Under the pieces are notes generated by a model. It was not told the origin of the DNA. It saw only the letters and a list, made by a program, of their open reading frames with translations, and searched no databases. Made by a program: the position numbers and the translations under genes. A DNA stretch of 64,000 nucleotides from Streptomyces sp. R28 (lineage in GTDB: Bacteria; Actinomycetota; Actinomycetes; Streptomycetales; Streptomycetaceae), in NCBI RefSeq assembly GCF_041052385.1, contig NZ_CP163439.1, positions 3,957,001 through 4,021,000 on the forward strand. Reading direction: 5' to 3'. Of the stretch, positions 53,525 to 62,327 are shown in pieces (within the stretch, counting starts at the first letter, position 1; every line of letters starts with the position of its first letter).

Positions 53525-53819
53525 CCTCGCCGCCCGCGATCAGCACCGTCCGTGCCGTGCCCCCGCCCGCCGGAACGACCTTCGGGGTGAGGGTGACGGT
53601 GACCCGCTGCGTCTGCGCCTGCGTGTACTTGCCGTTCGCCCCGGCATCGACGACCCAGAGCCGTACCTTGCCGTCCGCGCCCGCTTCCCGGCTGACGGCG
53701 ACCGTCGCCTCGAGCTCGACGGGCCCGAGCTCGAACCGCAGGGCCTCACCCCCTCCGTCCGCCAGGGCAGTGCTCAGCTGTTGCCTCAACTCGCGGATCA
53801 TGTCGGACAGTTCGATCAC
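53508..53819 (-). CDS. Trypco2-domain protein (trypsin-associated)
   Basis: 103 residues from GTG 53819, with GGGGGAG immediately upstream. ATG 53837 would add six residues. The pattern IELSDMIRELRQQLSTALAD, then FELGPVELEATVAVSREAG, a glycine-rich turn and VTVTLTPKVV is that of the trypsin-co-occurring domain 2, which occurs beside or fused to trypsin-NACHT proteins. It has an N-terminal helix and a beta-barrel-like C-terminal half. No catalytic residues. Likely an adaptor or substrate of the downstream protease, with which it overlaps by 17 bases. Confidence 0.75.
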   Translation of the reverse strand: MIELSDMIRELRQQLSTALADGGGEALRFELGPVELEATVAVSREAGADGKVRLWVVDAGANGKYTQAQTQRVTVTLTPKVVPAGGGTARTVLIAGGEVDGER

Positions 53820-53940
53820 GCTCTCCCCCTTGCCCATGGTGCTCAGATGCTACAAGTCCGCGCACGGGCAACCGGCTACGAGCATCGACATCCGAGTCGG
53901 CATGACCGGCGGGGGGGGCGCACACCTCTCGTCAAGTGCG

Positions 53941-53981
53941 CGTGCCCCGGCCGGCTAGGGGGGAAGACCGGCCGGGGCACG
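53941..53981 (-). terminator. Terminator after the chitinase gene
   Basis: CGTGCCCCGGCCGG (53941-53954) pairs perfectly with CCGGCCGGGGCACG (53968-53981), 13-base loop. It lies 28 bases beyond the chitinase stop on the minus strand and separates it from the trypco2 operon. Confidence 0.85.
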
Positions 53982-54008
53982 TCCACGTGGTTCGAGAGGC
54001 GACCTGGG

Positions 54009-55463
54009 TCAGTTGTAGGCCGCGAACGCCTTCGAGAACGCGAACCTCTCCTGCAGGACCGAGCTGCACGTCGCGTCCGCCGCCGGCTTCTCGCCGCCCG
54101 CGCACTGCTTGTCGCGGGTCGCCGACCACATCGACAGCCAGCCGAGGCCCTTGGACTGGGCGAACTTCACGAGTTGGGTGGCGTCGTCGACCTTGAAGAT
54201 CTCGGTCGTGACGTCGTTGACGCCGATCATCGGGGTGACGGCGACCGCCTTCCAGGCCGCGCTGTCGGAGAGGCCGAGCACGCTCTTGACCTGGGCCTGG
54301 GTCGCGGTGGCCGCCTGCTCGGCGTAGGTGCCCATGTCGCCGCTGTACGCGGGGCCGTAGTCCATCGCCATGATGTTGACGGTATTGATCTTCACGCGGT
54401 TCTGCTGGGCGTTGGCGAGGAGATCGACGCCCGGCTGGGTCAGGCCCTCCGGCATGACGGGGAGGGTGAAGGAGACGTCCAGGTCGGGGTGGTCCGCCTG
54501 GAGCCTGGCTATCGCCTGGGCGCGGCGCGTGTTGGCCGCCGTGTCCGGCAGTGCGCCGCCCTCGACGTCGAAGTCGACCTTGGTCAGCTTGTACGCGTCC
54601 ACGACCTTGCCGTACGCCGCCGCCAGCGCGTCCGCCGAGGAGCAGGTCGTGGCCAGCTCGCTGCCGGCCGCGCCGCCGAAGGAGACGCGGACGTCGCCGC
54701 CCTTGGCGCGCAGGTCGCCGATCTGCGCGGCCACCGCGTCGCCGCCGAGGTCCGTGACGCCGCCCCACTTCGGGGTGCAGCCGCCGCCGTCGGTGATGAA
54801 GGCGAGGTTGTAGTCCTTGACGCCGGTCGCCTCGGCGCTCGCCGCCATGTCGAACGCCGGGTAGAGGGAGGTGTCGATGTAGGGGGCGAAGCCGGTGGTG
54901 GCTCCCGTTCCGGTGCCGGGGGTCTGCGAGGGCTCGGCGGTGGGGGTCGCGCTCTGAGTGGGGGTGACCGTCGGCTTCGGTGTCGGCGTGGCGGATTCGG
55001 TGGACGTCGGGCGGCCGCTCGGCTCCGGCGTCGCGCTGTCGTCCGTGGAGCACTTCGCGTCGTCGATCAGACAGCCCGTCGGCGCGCCCGTGCCGTTGAC
55101 CACGAAGCCGACCGTCACCGACTCACCGGCCGCCAAGCCGTCCGTGTCCCACTTCGGCGGCGTGACGGTGACGTGCTGCCCGCGCACGCTCGACTCGGCG
55201 TTCCACAGGGAACCGAGCTTCGCGTCCGAGGGCAGGTCGAACTCCAGCGTCCAGGTCTTCTCCGCCCGACCGCTGTTGTTCGTGACGACGTACTGCGCGG
55301 TGTAACCCGTCGACCAGTCACTGGTCCTGGTGTACGCCGCCGCGATCCCGGCCGCCTGGGCAGTACCGGTGAACAGGATCGCGCCACCGCCGGCCACGGC
55401 CGCGGCGACCAGGGCGCCTATCGCCTTGTTCCTGACACTGACCTTGCGCCGGTGCGTACTCAT
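54009..55463 (-). CDS. Secreted chitinase: CBM2 plus GH18
   Basis: 484 residues from ATG 55463. The signal peptide (VRNKAIGALVAAAVAGGGAILF...AQA) is followed by a CBM2-type binding module at about 38-130, an ~45-residue Pro/Thr/Ser linker, and a GH18 barrel with the catalytic DxDxE as VDFDVEGG and the SFGGAAG strand motif. It would hydrolyse chitin outside the cell, feeding the GlcNAc pathway. A distant dre-like sequence upstream (55554-55569, 12 of 16) is too weak to claim DasR control. A terminator follows. Confidence 0.92.
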   Translation of the reverse strand: MSTHRRKVSVRNKAIGALVAAAVAGGGAILFTGTAQAAGIAAAYTRTSDWSTGYTAQYVVTNNSGRAEKTWTLEFDLPSDAKLGSLWNAESSVRGQHVTVTPPKWDTDGLAAGESVTVGFVVNGTGAPTGCLIDDAKCSTDDSATPEPSGRPTSTESATPTPKPTVTPTQSATPTAEPSQTPGTGTGATTGFAPYIDTSLYPAFDMAASAEATGVKDYNLAFITDGGGCTPKWGGVTDLGGDAVAAQIGDLRAKGGDVRVSFGGAAGSELATTCSSADALAAAYGKVVDAYKLTKVDFDVEGGALPDTAANTRRAQAIARLQADHPDLDVSFTLPVMPEGLTQPGVDLLANAQQNRVKINTVNIMAMDYGPAYSGDMGTYAEQAATATQAQVKSVLGLSDSAAWKAVAVTPMIGVNDVTTEIFKVDDATQLVKFAQSKGLGWLSMWSATRDKQCAGGEKPAADATCSSVLQERFAFSKAFAAYN

Positions 55464-55590
55464 CGCGTGCCTGCCTTCGCTCTTCACGGGTTCACGGGGG
55501 AGCCCAGGGGTGGGGTGCGGCAGCACGCTAGCGATCTCGAATCGGGCAAAAGCCCTGATCCAGACCGGTGTTGAGGACCTTAGGGTGCGC

Positions 55591-57009
55591 TTAAGGAAGG
55601 GATCGGGAGCGGTTAAAGGTAGAGACCAATTTGCCGGGCCGGCGGCGTCGCACCGCTCCCCGATGCCCCCTGCGCACGGGTGCCCGCCCGTCCAGCTGGA
55701 TCCAGATCCGCACCTCGGTCCCACCCAGCACCGACGACCCGATCCGCACGTCCCCGCCCGTCGACTCCGCGAGCCGCCGCACGATGTCGAGCCCCAGCCC
55801 GGTCGAGCCGGCACTGCCCGACCCCCGCCCGCGCGCCATCGCCGCCTCGGGGTCGGATATACCGGGCCCGGCGTCCGAGACGAGCACGATCACCGCGTCC
55901 TCGCCGTTGTGCAGGTCGACCGCGAAGGCCGTGCCCTCGGGGGTGTGCCGGAAGACGTTGCCGAGCAGGGCGTCCAGCGCGGCGGCCAGATCCGCCCGGG
56001 CCACGGGTATCCGCACCGGCCGGTCGGCGCCGGCCACCCGCACCTTGCGGTCCTCGTCCTCCGCCAGCGCCGACCAGAACGCCATGCGCTCGCGCACCAC
56101 CTCGGCCGCGTCGCACCCGGCGCCCGGACCGGCCGCCACCGTCTGCGGCTTGGCGTCCCGGGCCGTACGGATGATGGTGTCGACCTCGCGCTCCAGCTGG
56201 GCGACGGCGGCCCGGGTCTGCTCGGCGGCCGGACCGTCCCCGAGCGAGGCCGCGTTCAGGCGCAGCACGGTCAGCGGGGTGCGCAGGCGATGGGACAGGT
56301 CCGCCGCCAGCTCACGCTCGTTCGCGAGGAGTTGCACGACCTGGTCGGCCATCGAGTTGAACGCGACCGCCGCCAGCCGCAGTTCGTTCGGCCCCTCCTC
56401 GGGCACCCGGGCGCCCAGCTTGCCCTCCCCCAGCTCGTGCGCACCCTCGACCAGGCGCTGCGCGGGCCGCACCATCCGTACGCCCAGCCGGTCGGCGACC
56501 GCGACCGACCCGACGATCAGCGCTACGCCGACGCCGGCGAGCACCGCCCAGGCCGTGGTGAGGCCGTTGGTGACCTCGGAGTCGGGGACGTACACCTCGA
56601 CGACGGCGATCTCGCCGGAGCTGAGCGCGACCGGCTGGAGCAGCGTGGATCCGCCGGGCACCTCGCTGGTCGAGGCGCGGCCCAGCCGTCGTACCGTCGC
56701 GATGTCGTCGGCGGCGGCGCGCTGCCGACCGAGGTCGACGGCGGCCGTGCCACCGGAGGCGGTGTCACCGGAGGCCGGTATGTGCACGGCCATGCCCGCG
56801 TCCGAGCCGGCCGAGGCGACGACCCGCTCCAGTTGGTCGCGGTCGGTGGTGATGGACAGCGCCGGGGCGACGGCGGCGGCCTCCCGCTCGGCGTTGGAGA
56901 AGGCGCGGTCGCGGGCCATCTCCCGGATGACGAGTCCGAGCGGCACGGCGAAGGCGACCACGACCATGATGGTGACGGCCAGACAGACCTTGACCAGTGC
57001 CCACCTCAT
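55591..57009 (-). CDS. Sensor histidine kinase
   Basis: 472 residues from ATG 57009. N-terminal membrane span (VKVCLAVTIMVVVAFAVPLGLV), ~120-residue extracellular sensor, second span (LTTAWAVLAGVGVALIVGSVAVA), HAMP linker, HisKA with phospho-His in LAADLSHRLRTPLTVLRLN, then HATPase with NVFRHTPEGTAF (N box), SDAGPGI (G1) and GSTGLGLDIVRRL (G2). A basic, possibly disordered tail ends it. ATGA overlap with the response regulator upstream. Signal unknown. Confidence 0.92.
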   Translation of the reverse strand: MRWALVKVCLAVTIMVVVAFAVPLGLVIREMARDRAFSNAEREAAAVAPALSITTDRDQLERVVASAGSDAGMAVHIPASGDTASGGTAAVDLGRQRAAADDIATVRRLGRASTSEVPGGSTLLQPVALSSGEIAVVEVYVPDSEVTNGLTTAWAVLAGVGVALIVGSVAVADRLGVRMVRPAQRLVEGAHELGEGKLGARVPEEGPNELRLAAVAFNSMADQVVQLLANERELAADLSHRLRTPLTVLRLNAASLGDGPAAEQTRAAVAQLEREVDTIIRTARDAKPQTVAAGPGAGCDAAEVVRERMAFWSALAEDEDRKVRVAGADRPVRIPVARADLAAALDALLGNVFRHTPEGTAFAVDLHNGEDAVIVLVSDAGPGISDPEAAMARGRGSGSAGSTGLGLDIVRRLAESTGGDVRIGSSVLGGTEVRIWIQLDGRAPVRRGHRGAVRRRRPGKLVSTFNRSRSLP

Positions 57010-57695
57010 AGCGGCGGGTCCAGCTTCACGCCGACACCCCGAAGGGTGTGCAGATAGCGCGGGTTGGCGGCCGTCTCGCCCAGTTTGCGGCGCAGCCAGG
57101 ACAGATGGACGTCGATGGTCTGATCGTCGCCGTACGACTGCTGCCACACCTCGGCGAGCAGTTCCTTGCGCGGTACGACGACCCCGGGGCGCCCGGCCAG
57201 GAAGGCGAGCAGGTCGAACTCGCGGCGGGTGAGGTCCAGGCTCGCGCCGTCCAACTCGGCCTGGCGGCGCAGCGGATCGACGGTCAGGCCGCCGACGCGC
57301 AGCACGCTGGAGGGGGCGGCCTCCCCGCTGCCCGACCGGGCCCGGCGCAGGACGGCGGCCATCCGGGCCGACAGGTGCTCGACCGAGAACGGCTTGGTCA
57401 GATAGTCGTCCGCCCCCGCGTTCAGCAGCCGGACGATCTCCGCCTCGTCGTCCCGTGCCGTGGCGATGATGACCGGCACGTCCGTGATGCCGCGCAGCAT
57501 CTTCAGGGCCTCGGAGCCGTCCAGATCGGGCAGTCCGAGGTCCAGGATCACCACGTCGAAACGGAAATGGGCGACCTCGCGCAGCGCCTCCAGTGCCGTG
57601 CCGACACTGCGCACCGTGTGGGCGGCGTCGGTCAGGTGCCGGATGAGCGCCGAGCGTACGAACTGGTCGTCCTCGACCACGAGCACACTTGCCAT
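57006..57695 (-). CDS. OmpR/PhoB-type response regulator
   Basis: 229 residues from ATG 57695. Receiver with VLVVEDDQFVRSALI, phospho-Asp in DVVILDLGLPDLDG and LTKPFSVEHL. C-terminal winged helix with LTRREFDLLAFLAGRPG, DDQTIDVHLSWLRRKLG and LHTLRGVGVKL. The start is fixed by the receiver strand. It shares an operon with the downstream kinase and is divergent from a Pro/Thr-rich membrane-anchored protein that may be a target. Confidence 0.93.
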   Translation of the reverse strand: MASVLVVEDDQFVRSALIRHLTDAAHTVRSVGTALEALREVAHFRFDVVILDLGLPDLDGSEALKMLRGITDVPVIIATARDDEAEIVRLLNAGADDYLTKPFSVEHLSARMAAVLRRARSGSGEAAPSSVLRVGGLTVDPLRRQAELDGASLDLTRREFDLLAFLAGRPGVVVPRKELLAEVWQQSYGDDQTIDVHLSWLRRKLGETAANPRYLHTLRGVGVKLDPPL

Positions 57696-57841
57696 GCGCC
57701 GCACCGTACGCCATGCCGACGAGCCGGGTCCGGGCCTGTGGACAACTTGCCGACTGTGGACAACCGCCCCCCTGTGGGCAACTCCACGCCCGCGCACAAC
57801 CGCGCGACACGTCCGGGACGCGTGAGGCAGTATGGCCCGCG

Positions 57842-58372
57842 ATGCGCAGAGGACTCGTACACGTACTCGCTTGGTCGCTCGCCACCGGCGCGGCGGTCAC
57901 GCTGTCGTGGTGGGGTGTCCACACGGTGATGACGGGCACGGTGTACGACCGGCCGCGCGCCCTGCCCATCACGGCGGCCGACGCGACGACCCAGGGGGCG
58001 AAGCCGCTGGCGTCGTCGACGAATCGGGCGACCCCGTCGAAGGGGTCGGTGACCCCCTCGTCCCCTTCCCCGAAGCCGACCGAAACGCCTCGCACGCCGA
58101 CCCCCTCGAAGACACCGCCGCAGAACACCGGCCCCTCCCCCACCACGTCCGGCCAGGTCAAGAGCTACGACACCGACGGCGGCCGCGTGGTCTTCGACAT
58201 CGGCGCGACCTCCGCGACCCTCGTCTCCGCCACGCCGGGCGCGGGATGGTCGATGCAGGTGTGGAAGACGCAGACGTGGATCCGGGTGGAGTTCGGCGCG
58301 GGCGCGGACCGGGTCTCGGTGTTCTGCACATGGCACGACGGGCCGCCGCGGGTGGAGATCGGGAACTACTGA
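57842..58372 (+). CDS. Membrane-anchored or secreted Pro/Thr-rich protein
   Basis: 176 residues. N-terminal hydrophobic segment (RGLVHVLAWSLATGAAVTLSWW) without a clear cleavage site, then a long Pro/Ser/Thr stretch (about 55-100) and a compact C-terminal domain of ~70 residues (GGRVVFDIGATSATLVSATPG, WIRVEFGAG) with one Cys. It is divergent from the two-component system, 146 bases apart. No family recognised. Confidence 0.7.
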   Translation: MRRGLVHVLAWSLATGAAVTLSWWGVHTVMTGTVYDRPRALPITAADATTQGAKPLASSTNRATPSKGSVTPSSPSPKPTETPRTPTPSKTPPQNTGPSPTTSGQVKSYDTDGGRVVFDIGATSATLVSATPGAGWSMQVWKTQTWIRVEFGAGADRVSVFCTWHDGPPRVEIGNY

Positions 58373-58394
58373 CCGCCCCTGAGCCGGCGCCGAC

Positions 58395-59264
58395 TCACCT
58401 GAAGACGGACGCCGGTGGCGCCGGTGAGGCCACCGCAGCCGCGTCCGTGACCGGCAGGGCGCCTCCCGTGAAGTCGGTGAGGGACCTGCCGTGTTCGACC
58501 CGGCCGGGGTGCGGGTCGGAGGCGGCGCGGCGGGTCAGTTCGGCGACCGGGAGCGGCAGGTCGGCGGCGAGCAGGACGGCGTTGCCGAAGCGTTTGCCGC
58601 GCAGCACGGTCGGGTCGGCGACCAGCGCCAGCTCGGCGAACCGTGCGGCGGCGGTGGCGATCTGGCCGCGCAGATGCGCGAGCGGCGGCCCGTCGGCGAG
58701 GTTGGCGGCGTACCAGCCACCGGGTTTCAGCGCCCGGCGGACCTCGTCGAGGAACTCGGTCGAGGTGAGGTGGGCCGGGGTGCGGGCCCCGCTGAAGACG
58801 TCGGCGATGACGAGGTCGGCCCATCCCTCGGGGACCTTGGCGAGCCCTTCACGCGCATCGACGGACCGCACCCGGATGCGGGCGTTTCGGTCCAACGGCA
58901 ACTCGCGGCGGACCAGTTGAACGAGGGCCGCGTCGCGTTCGACGACCTGCTGGGTGGAGCGGGGGCGGGTCGCGGCGACGTAACGGGCGAGGGTGAGGGC
59001 GCCACCGCCGAGGTGCACGGCCTGTACGGGTTTGCCGGGCGGGGCGACGAGGTCGATGACGTGGCCGAGGCGGCGCTGGTACTCGAAGGAGAGGTAGGCG
59101 GGGTCGTCGAGATCCACGTGCGACTGCGGGGCCCCGTCGATCAGCAGCGTCCAGGCCCGCGCCCGGTCCGGGTCGGGTATGAGCTCGGCGAGCCCTCCGT
59201 CGACGGTCTCGACGACGGAGGTGAGGGCCGCGCCGGAGCGCCGGGGGTTCCTGGACTTTCCCAC
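58395..59264 (-). CDS. Spermidine synthase-like methyltransferase-fold protein
   Basis: 289 residues from GTG 59264. In-frame upstream ATG 59324 lies inside the neighbour's end. Rossmann core with VHLGGGALTLARYVAATRP (motif I) and acidic end ERDAA, then DARE and WADLVIADVFSGARTPAHL, typical of the spermine/spermidine synthase family. The decarboxy-AdoMet-specific residues are not obvious, so it may be a methyltransferase of other function. It lies in a run of minus-strand genes. Confidence 0.75.
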   Translation of the reverse strand: MGKSRNPRRSGAALTSVVETVDGGLAELIPDPDRARAWTLLIDGAPQSHVDLDDPAYLSFEYQRRLGHVIDLVAPPGKPVQAVHLGGGALTLARYVAATRPRSTQQVVERDAALVQLVRRELPLDRNARIRVRSVDAREGLAKVPEGWADLVIADVFSGARTPAHLTSTEFLDEVRRALKPGGWYAANLADGPPLAHLRGQIATAAARFAELALVADPTVLRGKRFGNAVLLAADLPLPVAELTRRAASDPHPGRVEHGRSLTDFTGGALPVTDAAAVASPAPPASVFR

Positions 59265-59320
59265 GTGGCCATTATCAGGGGGCACGGGCACTCCCACCCG
59301 CCCACAGCGGCGACCATGCG

Positions 59321-59758
59321 TCACCGACAGTTGTCGGCCGCCTCGATCAACCGCGCCGCCTCGCCCAGCGCCGCCCGCAGCACCGCGGGATCGGTCGCCA
59401 GGTCCGCCTCTCCGGGCGGCAGGAGCCAGTCCGAGCCTTCGACCGGCGGCTCGGGGTGCAGGTTCAGGTTGAGCCCGCGGCCGTCGGTCTCCGTGCAGGT
59501 GCTGCCCGGCACGTCCCAGGCGGCCGCCGTGCCCGGCGGTACCACGAAGCCCAGCGTGTCGCCACCGTCGTCGTGCAGCACGGGCCCCACCCCGTCTCCG
59601 GCGCCCCGCCGCAGGATGTCGACCGCCTCCAGGCCCTGCCGCGCCGGAACGGTGACCACGTCACAGCCCACCTCCGGCGGCTCGCTGAACTCTGCTGTCG
59701 GCGCATGTCCCACCGTCGTCGATGGCGTACGAGGAACGACGCTCTGGCTGGTCTTCAT
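59321..59758 (-). CDS. Small prim-pol-like or unknown acidic protein
   Basis: 145 residues from ATG 59758, preceded by GGAGGT. Sequence blocks CDVVTVPARQGLEAVDILRR, GPVLHDDGGDTLGFVVPPGTA and a final LLPPGE resemble the short-chain part of Streptomyces bifunctional primase/polymerase-like proteins, but no catalytic DxD is evident. Two Cys residues. Function unknown. Adjacent to an XRE/TPR regulator on the opposite strand. Confidence 0.55.
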   Translation of the reverse strand: MKTSQSVVPRTPSTTVGHAPTAEFSEPPEVGCDVVTVPARQGLEAVDILRRGAGDGVGPVLHDDGGDTLGFVVPPGTAAAWDVPGSTCTETDGRGLNLNLHPEPPVEGSDWLLPPGEADLATDPAVLRAALGEAARLIEAADNCR

Positions 59759-60024
59759 CACGACCTCCACCACGGAACCCCTTTTGCAGTCCGAGGAGTT
59801 CAACGCCTCGCGACGTCAACGGCTACGGCGGAAGTCAGCCGCAAAGGATGGCAGTTCATGGCAGATCACGTATGAGATATCCGGTTTGTAGCCAAACGCA
59901 GCGTGGCGGCTTCGCTACAGCAGGTACGTTCTTGCCCGCCGGAGACAAGGGCAACACACGGATATTCGGTTCAACTCGTCCTCGTCCCGGCATGGTTCGA
60001 CGGTTCGCACGAGAGGACCCGGCC

Positions 60025-61503
60025 ATGGCGTCGTCAGAGCTGACCTCGTCCCAGTACCCCAGACCACCGCGGCCGAATCTCGCGTTCCGGCAGTTGCGCG
60101 GACAGCGCTCGCCGGCCGAGTTCGCCGCGGTGGTGCGACGGGCCGCCCGCGAGATCGGCGAGCTGGTCAGCTGTGACGCGCGTTACGTCGGACGGGTCGA
60201 GGCCGGTGAGATCCGCTGCCCCAACTATGCGTACGAACGGGTGTTCCTGCACATGTTCCCCGGCCGCACGCTCGCCGACCTCGGCTTCGCGCCCCGCTCG
60301 TCCGTACGCGGACGCCGGGCGCGCACCGACGAGGACGCGCCCCTCGTGCACACCACGAGCCGCACGCACACCACGAGTGAGACCCGGGGGGCCGACGAGC
60401 CGTATGTCCCACGAGACCCGCAGGACCCGTACAAGTCGTACGGCGCACAGCAGAACCACCAGAACCACGAGATCCACGAGGAGAGCGACGTGCTGCGTCG
60501 CGCATTCATGACCGGCGGCGGCGCCACGGTGGCCGCCGCCTCGCTGGGCCCCCTGGGGCTCACCTTCGACGCCGCGGCCGCGGAGCGTCCCGTCAGACGT
60601 GTCGGGGGACGCGAGGCGGACGCGCTCGAGGAAGCCGTACGCCGCATCCGGCTGCTCGACGACCGGCACGGCGCCGACGGCCTCTACCGGCGGGCGGCCG
60701 CGCCGCTGCGCGCCGCCTACGCACTGCTCGACGCCGGTACGACCCGGCAGGCGACGTGCGACCGGCTCCACTCGGGCGCGGGCGAACTGGCCATCTCGGT
60801 GGGGTGGCTGGCGCACGACTCGGGGCGGTTCGACGACGCGCGCTCGCACTACGCGGAGGCGTTGGCGACCGCCCGGATGGCGGGCGACGCGGCACTGGAG
60901 GCGCACGCCTTCTGCAACACGTCGTTCCTCGCGCGCGACGCGGGCCGGCCACGCGAGGCGGTCCGGGCGGCGCAGGCCGCGCAACGCGTCGCGCGGCCCC
61001 TCGGCTCCTCCCGTCTGATGTCCCTGCTCGCGCTGCGCGAGGCGGGCGGCTGGGCGGGGCTCGCCGACCGCACCGGCTGCGAACAGGCCCTCGCCCGCGC
61101 GCTGGCCTTCTACGAGCGGGGCCGCTCGGACGCCGACCCCGAGTGGATGAGCTTCTACGGAGAGGCTGAGCTGGAGGCCCTGGAGGCGCAGTGCTGGTCG
61201 ACGCTGGGCAACTGGCGGCGGGCGGCGCGGCACGCCGACCGGGCGGCCCAGCTGCAGGATCCGCACTTCACGCGCAACATCGCGCTGTACACGGCGGAAC
61301 TGGCGGACGACCTGGCCCGCGGGGGCCTTCCCGACGAGGCCGCCGCGGCCGGGATGCGGGTCCTGGACCTGCTGGACCTGGTGCAGTCGTCACGGGTGCA
61401 GACGATGCTGGCGGGGACGGCACGGGTGCTGCTGCCGCACCGTCGGGCCAACGGGGTCTCGGCGTTCCTGGAGAGGCACGCGAGCGTGCCGCGCACGGCA
61501 TAG
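60025..61503 (+). CDS. XRE-like HTH regulator with C-terminal TPR repeats
   Basis: 492 residues from ATG 60025, with GAGGAC 9 bases upstream. The frame runs open further 5' but without homology. An N-terminal XRE-type HTH covers about 10-75 (SPAEFAAVVRRAAREIGELVS, RYVGRVEAGEIRCPNYAYERV). A polar linker and a short Tat-like stretch (RRAFMTGGGATVAAASLG) lead into TPR-like helices (about 230-470: ARSHYAEALATARMAGDAAL, ERGRSD). The layout resembles the NsdA-type developmental regulators. Regulon unknown. Confidence 0.8.
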   Translation: MASSELTSSQYPRPPRPNLAFRQLRGQRSPAEFAAVVRRAAREIGELVSCDARYVGRVEAGEIRCPNYAYERVFLHMFPGRTLADLGFAPRSSVRGRRARTDEDAPLVHTTSRTHTTSETRGADEPYVPRDPQDPYKSYGAQQNHQNHEIHEESDVLRRAFMTGGGATVAAASLGPLGLTFDAAAAERPVRRVGGREADALEEAVRRIRLLDDRHGADGLYRRAAAPLRAAYALLDAGTTRQATCDRLHSGAGELAISVGWLAHDSGRFDDARSHYAEALATARMAGDAALEAHAFCNTSFLARDAGRPREAVRAAQAAQRVARPLGSSRLMSLLALREAGGWAGLADRTGCEQALARALAFYERGRSDADPEWMSFYGEAELEALEAQCWSTLGNWRRAARHADRAAQLQDPHFTRNIALYTAELADDLARGGLPDEAAAAGMRVLDLLDLVQSSRVQTMLAGTARVLLPHRRANGVSAFLERHASVPRTA

Positions 61504-61537
61504 CCGACGGCGCCCTGCCGGCGCCCGGGCCCGCCCT

Positions 61538-62140
61538 TTACGCCGCCAAGTGCCCCAGGTCGTTCCAGCTCTCGATGGCCGGCTCCCCGTACGCCCATCC
61601 CAGCACCGACAGCGATGTGGGATTGAGCCGGATGCGCGCCGCGAAGTCGAGCGGCAGCCCCAGCCAGCGGGCGCCTATGGAGCGGAGTATGTGCCCGTGC
61701 GCGAACACCAGCACGTCCCGGTCCGCCTCGCGCGCCCACGTCACCACCTCGTCGGCCCGGGCGGTCACCTCGGACAGGCTCTCGCCCTCGGGCACGCCGT
61801 CGCGCCAGATGAGCCAGCCGGGCCGGACCGCCTGGATGTCCGCCGGTGTCATGCCCTCGTACGCGCCGTAGTCCCACTCCATGAGCGTGTCCCAGGTACG
61901 CGCGCGTTCGCCGAAGCCGGCGAGTTCGCACGTCTCACGCGCGCGTGACAGAGGGCTGGTGCGGACCTCGATGCCCGCCCCCGCCAGCCCGTCGAACGGC
62001 GACCGGTGCAGGCGTTCGCCCAGCAGCTTCGCGCCCCTGCGGCCCTCCTCCAGAAGCGGCACGTCGGTCCTGCCCGTGTGCTTGCCGGCCAGCGACCATG
62101 CCGTCTGTCCGTGCCGGGCCAGCAGGATGCGCGGTGCCAT
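61538..62140 (-). CDS. Histidine phosphatase family protein (phosphoglycerate mutase-like)
   Basis: 200 residues. Catalytic RHG as LLARHGQTAWS, second Arg in TSPLSRARETCEL, Glu in MEWDYGAYEGM, and second His in VFAHGHILRSIG. Single-domain cytoplasmic phosphatase. Substrate unknown: a phosphorylated metabolite or a cofactor intermediate are possible. Confidence 0.9.
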   Translation of the reverse strand: MAPRILLARHGQTAWSLAGKHTGRTDVPLLEEGRRGAKLLGERLHRSPFDGLAGAGIEVRTSPLSRARETCELAGFGERARTWDTLMEWDYGAYEGMTPADIQAVRPGWLIWRDGVPEGESLSEVTARADEVVTWAREADRDVLVFAHGHILRSIGARWLGLPLDFAARIRLNPTSLSVLGWAYGEPAIESWNDLGHLAA

Positions 62141-62327
62141 TGAAGAGCCCTTCCGGGAGAAGTGAGAAGCGGAACCCGTCCATCATCGCCCACGCCGTGG
62201 ACGGGCAACCCGGGGGGCGATCTCTGCGTCTTGACGTCCGGGGGCGCCCGAAGGGGGCGCACGCGCACACCGTAAAGTGGTTCGACCGGTCCACCGGGCG
62301 CCGCGACAAGAAGGGGGAGGCGATCTG

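Noticed and set aside
55554..55569. dre-like site upstream of the chitinase
   Set aside because: Only 12 of 16 positions match the DasR consensus, which is too weak for a call.
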